16,588 nt of DNA from Archaeoglobaceae archaeon (GTDB lineage Archaea > Halobacteriota > Archaeoglobi > Archaeoglobales > Archaeoglobaceae), in the NCBI GenBank assembly GCA_027016055.1, contig JALWBF010000178.1, positions 2,692 to 19,279 of the forward strand, given 5' to 3'. A program made the position numbers and the translations under genes. This document shows, piece by piece, positions 14,615 through 16,588 of the stretch (its first letter is position 1; every line of letters begins with the position of its first letter). The notes under the pieces were generated by a model that saw only the letters and a program-made list of their open reading frames with translations, did no database searches and was not told where the DNA came from.

Positions 14615-16011
14615 GCTCTCCTTCTCATAACATATGCTACTCCGGCAAGTCCAGCTATTGCTAAGATTGCTTCGAATCCCGGTCCCTTCTTTTCCTTCTT
14701 CGTCACAGCAACCGGAGTCTTCTCAGCCTGCGCTTCAACTTTGGGCGGTGTAGGCTTGTGGATCCAAGTTATCGTCTCGTTCTTGTAGTGCCAAACCCCC
14801 GCCTTGCCCCATGTGCAGTTCTTCGTAACATACCAGATGGCATAATCTCCGCTTGCTCTGTCGTTCCACTTGTTGAGCTCGATGTAGCCGGTGACCGGCA
14901 TGACTCCGTAAACGCCCTTACTGTAGTTCTCCGTAACCTTTGGAATGGTTTCGGCCATCAGATCCGGATCATACTTTCCGCCGGTCTTGTTCATTACATC
15001 GACGTATGCAAGACAGAGAACCCAAGCCGCATCGTAAGCGTTAAGAGCATACTGGTATGGGGATTCTCCGTATCCCCTCTTCTGATACTCCTTCTTCAGC
15101 TCGGCATAAGCCGGACCCTTTGAATCAAACAGTGTGCTGTATAATCCGACTCCGATAACCTCCGGCTTGTTCTTAGCGACGCTGATAACTTGGTTGCTCT
15201 TAGCACAACCGTCGCAACCGAACCACATGACCTTGAAGAGCGGCGAATTGTCCGGGATCTGGGAAAGGAGGTTGGCAACTTCTTCGTAGCTGAATGCAAC
15301 TATTCCTATCTCGCTCGGCTTATACTTCTTGAGCAGATCGTTAACATCGTTTGTCATCTTCTGTATATACGGCGTGAAGTCCGCGGTGTTCTGATCGTAT
15401 GGAATGACATCCTTTATCTCGATGCTGTAATTCTCGAGCCTCGGCTTTATGCACTCATATAATCCCTTACCCCAAGCGTTACCGACGTAAAGTATCACGA
15501 CAGCCTTTATTCCAACATCCTTCAGCTCATCGGCTATAGCCTTAGTCTGGAAATCGTCTGTGGCTACGAATCTGAATATGTATTTCTTGTCGGACGGCTT
15601 TGTGCAACCGATCAGCGGGGGAATTGCAGTTGAGGATGGCGAGATTATTATTATTTTATTGGACGTTACGTAGTCCTTTATGTTTGCAACCTCTCCACTG
15701 CCCATGGGTCCGATTATGAGCCTTATTCCCTTGGAATACAGCATCTGAACCTTCTGCAGAGCTATCGTCGGATTCACTTGCGTGTCCTCGAACTCGAACT
15801 TCACTTTATATGGCAAGCTGTGATTCTTGAAGTATTCGTCGATCTTCTCTTCGGCTATCGTCAGGGTCTTCTTTATGTCGTTTCCATAAGTTGAGAGTGG
15901 CCCTGACAGGTCGCAAAGAACACCGATTCTTATCGTCTTCACTTCCGCTGCCGATGCCACCGGAACTAAGATAATTGCTAACAATAAGCCAACCAACAAC
16001 TTCTTGTGCAT
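14611..16011 (-). CDS. Liv-type ABC transporter substrate-binding protein with PGF-CTERM anchor
   Basis: A 466-residue extracellular receptor of the Leu/Ile/Val-binding (periplasmic-binding type I) family for the adjacent importer. It opens with a Sec signal peptide (MHKKLLVGLLLAIILVPVASA, cleavage likely after about residue 21), without a lipobox cysteine. The mature part starts KTIRIGVLCDLSGPLSTYG, typical of LivK-like proteins, and continues through IIGPMGSGEV and IISPSSTAIPP. The C-terminus has a Lys-rich linker, PGF at 444-446, one hydrophobic helix and MRRRA, the PGF-CTERM signal that archaeosortase processes to anchor proteins at the surface. ATG 16011 is about 26 bases from the TATA-like core at 16027-16041, so the mRNA is probably leaderless. 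It is first in the unit with livG and livF. Ligand unknown. Confidence 0.92.
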   Translation of the reverse strand: MHKKLLVGLLLAIILVPVASAAEVKTIRIGVLCDLSGPLSTYGNDIKKTLTIAEEKIDEYFKNHSLPYKVKFEFEDTQVNPTIALQKVQMLYSKGIRLIIGPMGSGEVANIKDYVTSNKIIIISPSSTAIPPLIGCTKPSDKKYIFRFVATDDFQTKAIADELKDVGIKAVVILYVGNAWGKGLYECIKPRLENYSIEIKDVIPYDQNTADFTPYIQKMTNDVNDLLKKYKPSEIGIVAFSYEEVANLLSQIPDNSPLFKVMWFGCDGCAKSNQVISVAKNKPEVIGVGLYSTLFDSKGPAYAELKKEYQKRGYGESPYQYALNAYDAAWVLCLAYVDVMNKTGGKYDPDLMAETIPKVTENYSKGVYGVMPVTGYIELNKWNDRASGDYAIWYVTKNCTWGKAGVWHYKNETITWIHKPTPPKVEAQAEKTPVAVTKKEKKGPGFEAILAIAGLAGVAYVMRRRA

Positions 16012-16026
16012 ATCAGCTTGATACCA

Positions 16027-16041
16027 TTAAAATTTTAAAGC
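16027..16041. promoter_or_regulatory. Shared TATA-like core between binding-protein gene and livH
   Basis: A 12-base palindrome, TTAAAATTTTAA (16027-16038), runs into AAGC. The two start codons, 16011 (minus) and 16064 (plus), are placed symmetrically about 16037-16038, 26 bases away on each side. GGAAAAGC is a possible BRE for the minus strand. Both halves of the importer could therefore be started from one element, each as a leaderless mRNA. Confidence 0.55.
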
Positions 16042-16063
16042 TTTTCCTTAAGACCTCGGTAGC

Positions 16064-16588
16064 ATGGGTGTAGTGGAGGGTGCATTAATATACTCCAATC
16101 TCCTGACTCTGCTCGCCTTAGGCTTAACGCTGACCTATATGACCACAGCCGTCCCGAACTTCGCTCAGGGATCGTTTGCTGTGTTCGGTTCATACATAGC
16201 ATTGACGATGTGGAAGATCTGGGGAATTCATCCTTATCAGTCGCTTCCGATTGCCTTCGTTTTGGGCGGTCTTTTGGGAGCCGGAACATACTTAATTGTC
16301 CTAAAACCGCTAATAAAGAGGGGAGCGAACGTGGTTACGTTGATGATAGCCACTTTGGCTTTAGATCTGATTCTGCTCGGATTCAGAGGAATATACGCCG
16401 GACTTCTGGGAAGCATAATAAAGCAACCGTGCGAGATGTTCATGTTCACGTATCTAGTCAAATACGTTTTCGGAATTCCGGATATTTTGCTGGTTTCATT
16501 TTCCGTAATAATAATAACTTTAGTCGGTCTTTTTCTTCTGCTCTACAAAACGAAGTTCGGCATAGCCTTGAGAGCTTCGGTTGAGAAT
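16064..16588 (+). CDS. livH: LivH-type ABC transporter permease, partial (3' end beyond window)
   Basis: Membrane component of the Liv-type importer. From ATG 16064 the frame stays open to the window edge, giving 175 residues beginning MGVVEGALIYSNLLTLLALG. Several hydrophobic helices are evident, and TYMTTAVPNFAQGSFAVFGSY matches the LivH N-terminal pattern, in which a conserved Asn-Phe-x-x-Gly loop follows the first helix. Near the edge, LLYKTKFGIALRAS with VEN is the cytoplasmic coupling-loop region (family pattern T-x-x-G-x-A-x-R-A) that contacts the ATPases. LivH proteins are about 290 residues, so around 60% is present. It is divergent from the binding protein-livG-livF unit; a LivM-type partner would be expected downstream, outside the window. 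Confidence 0.92.
   Translation, partial: MGVVEGALIYSNLLTLLALGLTLTYMTTAVPNFAQGSFAVFGSYIALTMWKIWGIHPYQSLPIAFVLGGLLGAGTYLIVLKPLIKRGANVVTLMIATLALDLILLGFRGIYAGLLGSIIKQPCEMFMFTYLVKYVFGIPDILLVSFSVIIITLVGLFLLLYKTKFGIALRASVEN

Noticed and set aside
1..16588. CRISPR arrays, insertion sequences, tRNA or rRNA genes, attachment sites
   Set aside because: No regularly spaced direct repeats, transposase-like frames, terminal inverted repeats or cloverleaf-like segments were found on reading either strand.

Overview
The window looks like a chromosomal segment of a euryarchaeon, most likely of the Archaeoglobales. The evidence is archaeal-type ribosomal proteins L7Ae and S28e, an archaeal-type leucyl-tRNA synthetase of about 1,000 residues, a CooC-like CO dehydrogenase maturation ATPase, an AMMECR1-family protein, a PGF-CTERM surface-anchor tail, and TATA boxes about 26 bases from many start codons (leaderless transcription). 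Assignment to the order rests on general protein resemblance and is not proven.

Layout, left to right. Positions 1-562 (minus) carry the ribosomal pair rpl7ae-rps28e; the second gene runs off the left edge. Positions 658-4346 (plus) carry a complete C5-cytosine DNA methyltransferase, then a large, AT-rich protein joining an HD-type metal phosphohydrolase domain to an Hsp90/GHKL-type ATPase domain. A start-less coding remnant follows at 4328-4498. This is the most accessory-looking part of the window and the best candidate for an uncharacterised conflict or defence system. Positions 4529-7552 (minus) encode leuS and 7631-9082 (plus) a UbiD-family decarboxylase. A thioredoxin-fold protein (minus) overlaps the end of the UbiD gene and is divergent from an AMMECR1-family gene (9404-10009, plus). 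A GNAT acetyltransferase (minus), a 34-residue microprotein (plus) and cooC (minus) follow. Positions 11554-13155 (plus) encode a GT2 glycosyltransferase fused to an LPG-synthase/AglD-type membrane domain.

The right end, 13165-16588, is a Liv-type (HAAT) ABC importer split into two divergent units. The minus unit encodes the PGF-CTERM substrate-binding protein, LivG and LivF, coupled by overlaps. The plus unit starts with a LivH-type permease that runs off the right edge.

Genes are tightly packed. Convergent pairs overlap or nearly touch, and four divergent pairs seem to share one AT-rich TATA-like core. Start codons here were chosen partly from TATA-to-start distance and so differ in places from the longest reading frame. 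No tRNA, rRNA, CRISPR array, insertion sequence or origin was recognised. No gene-free stretch exceeds 300 bases.
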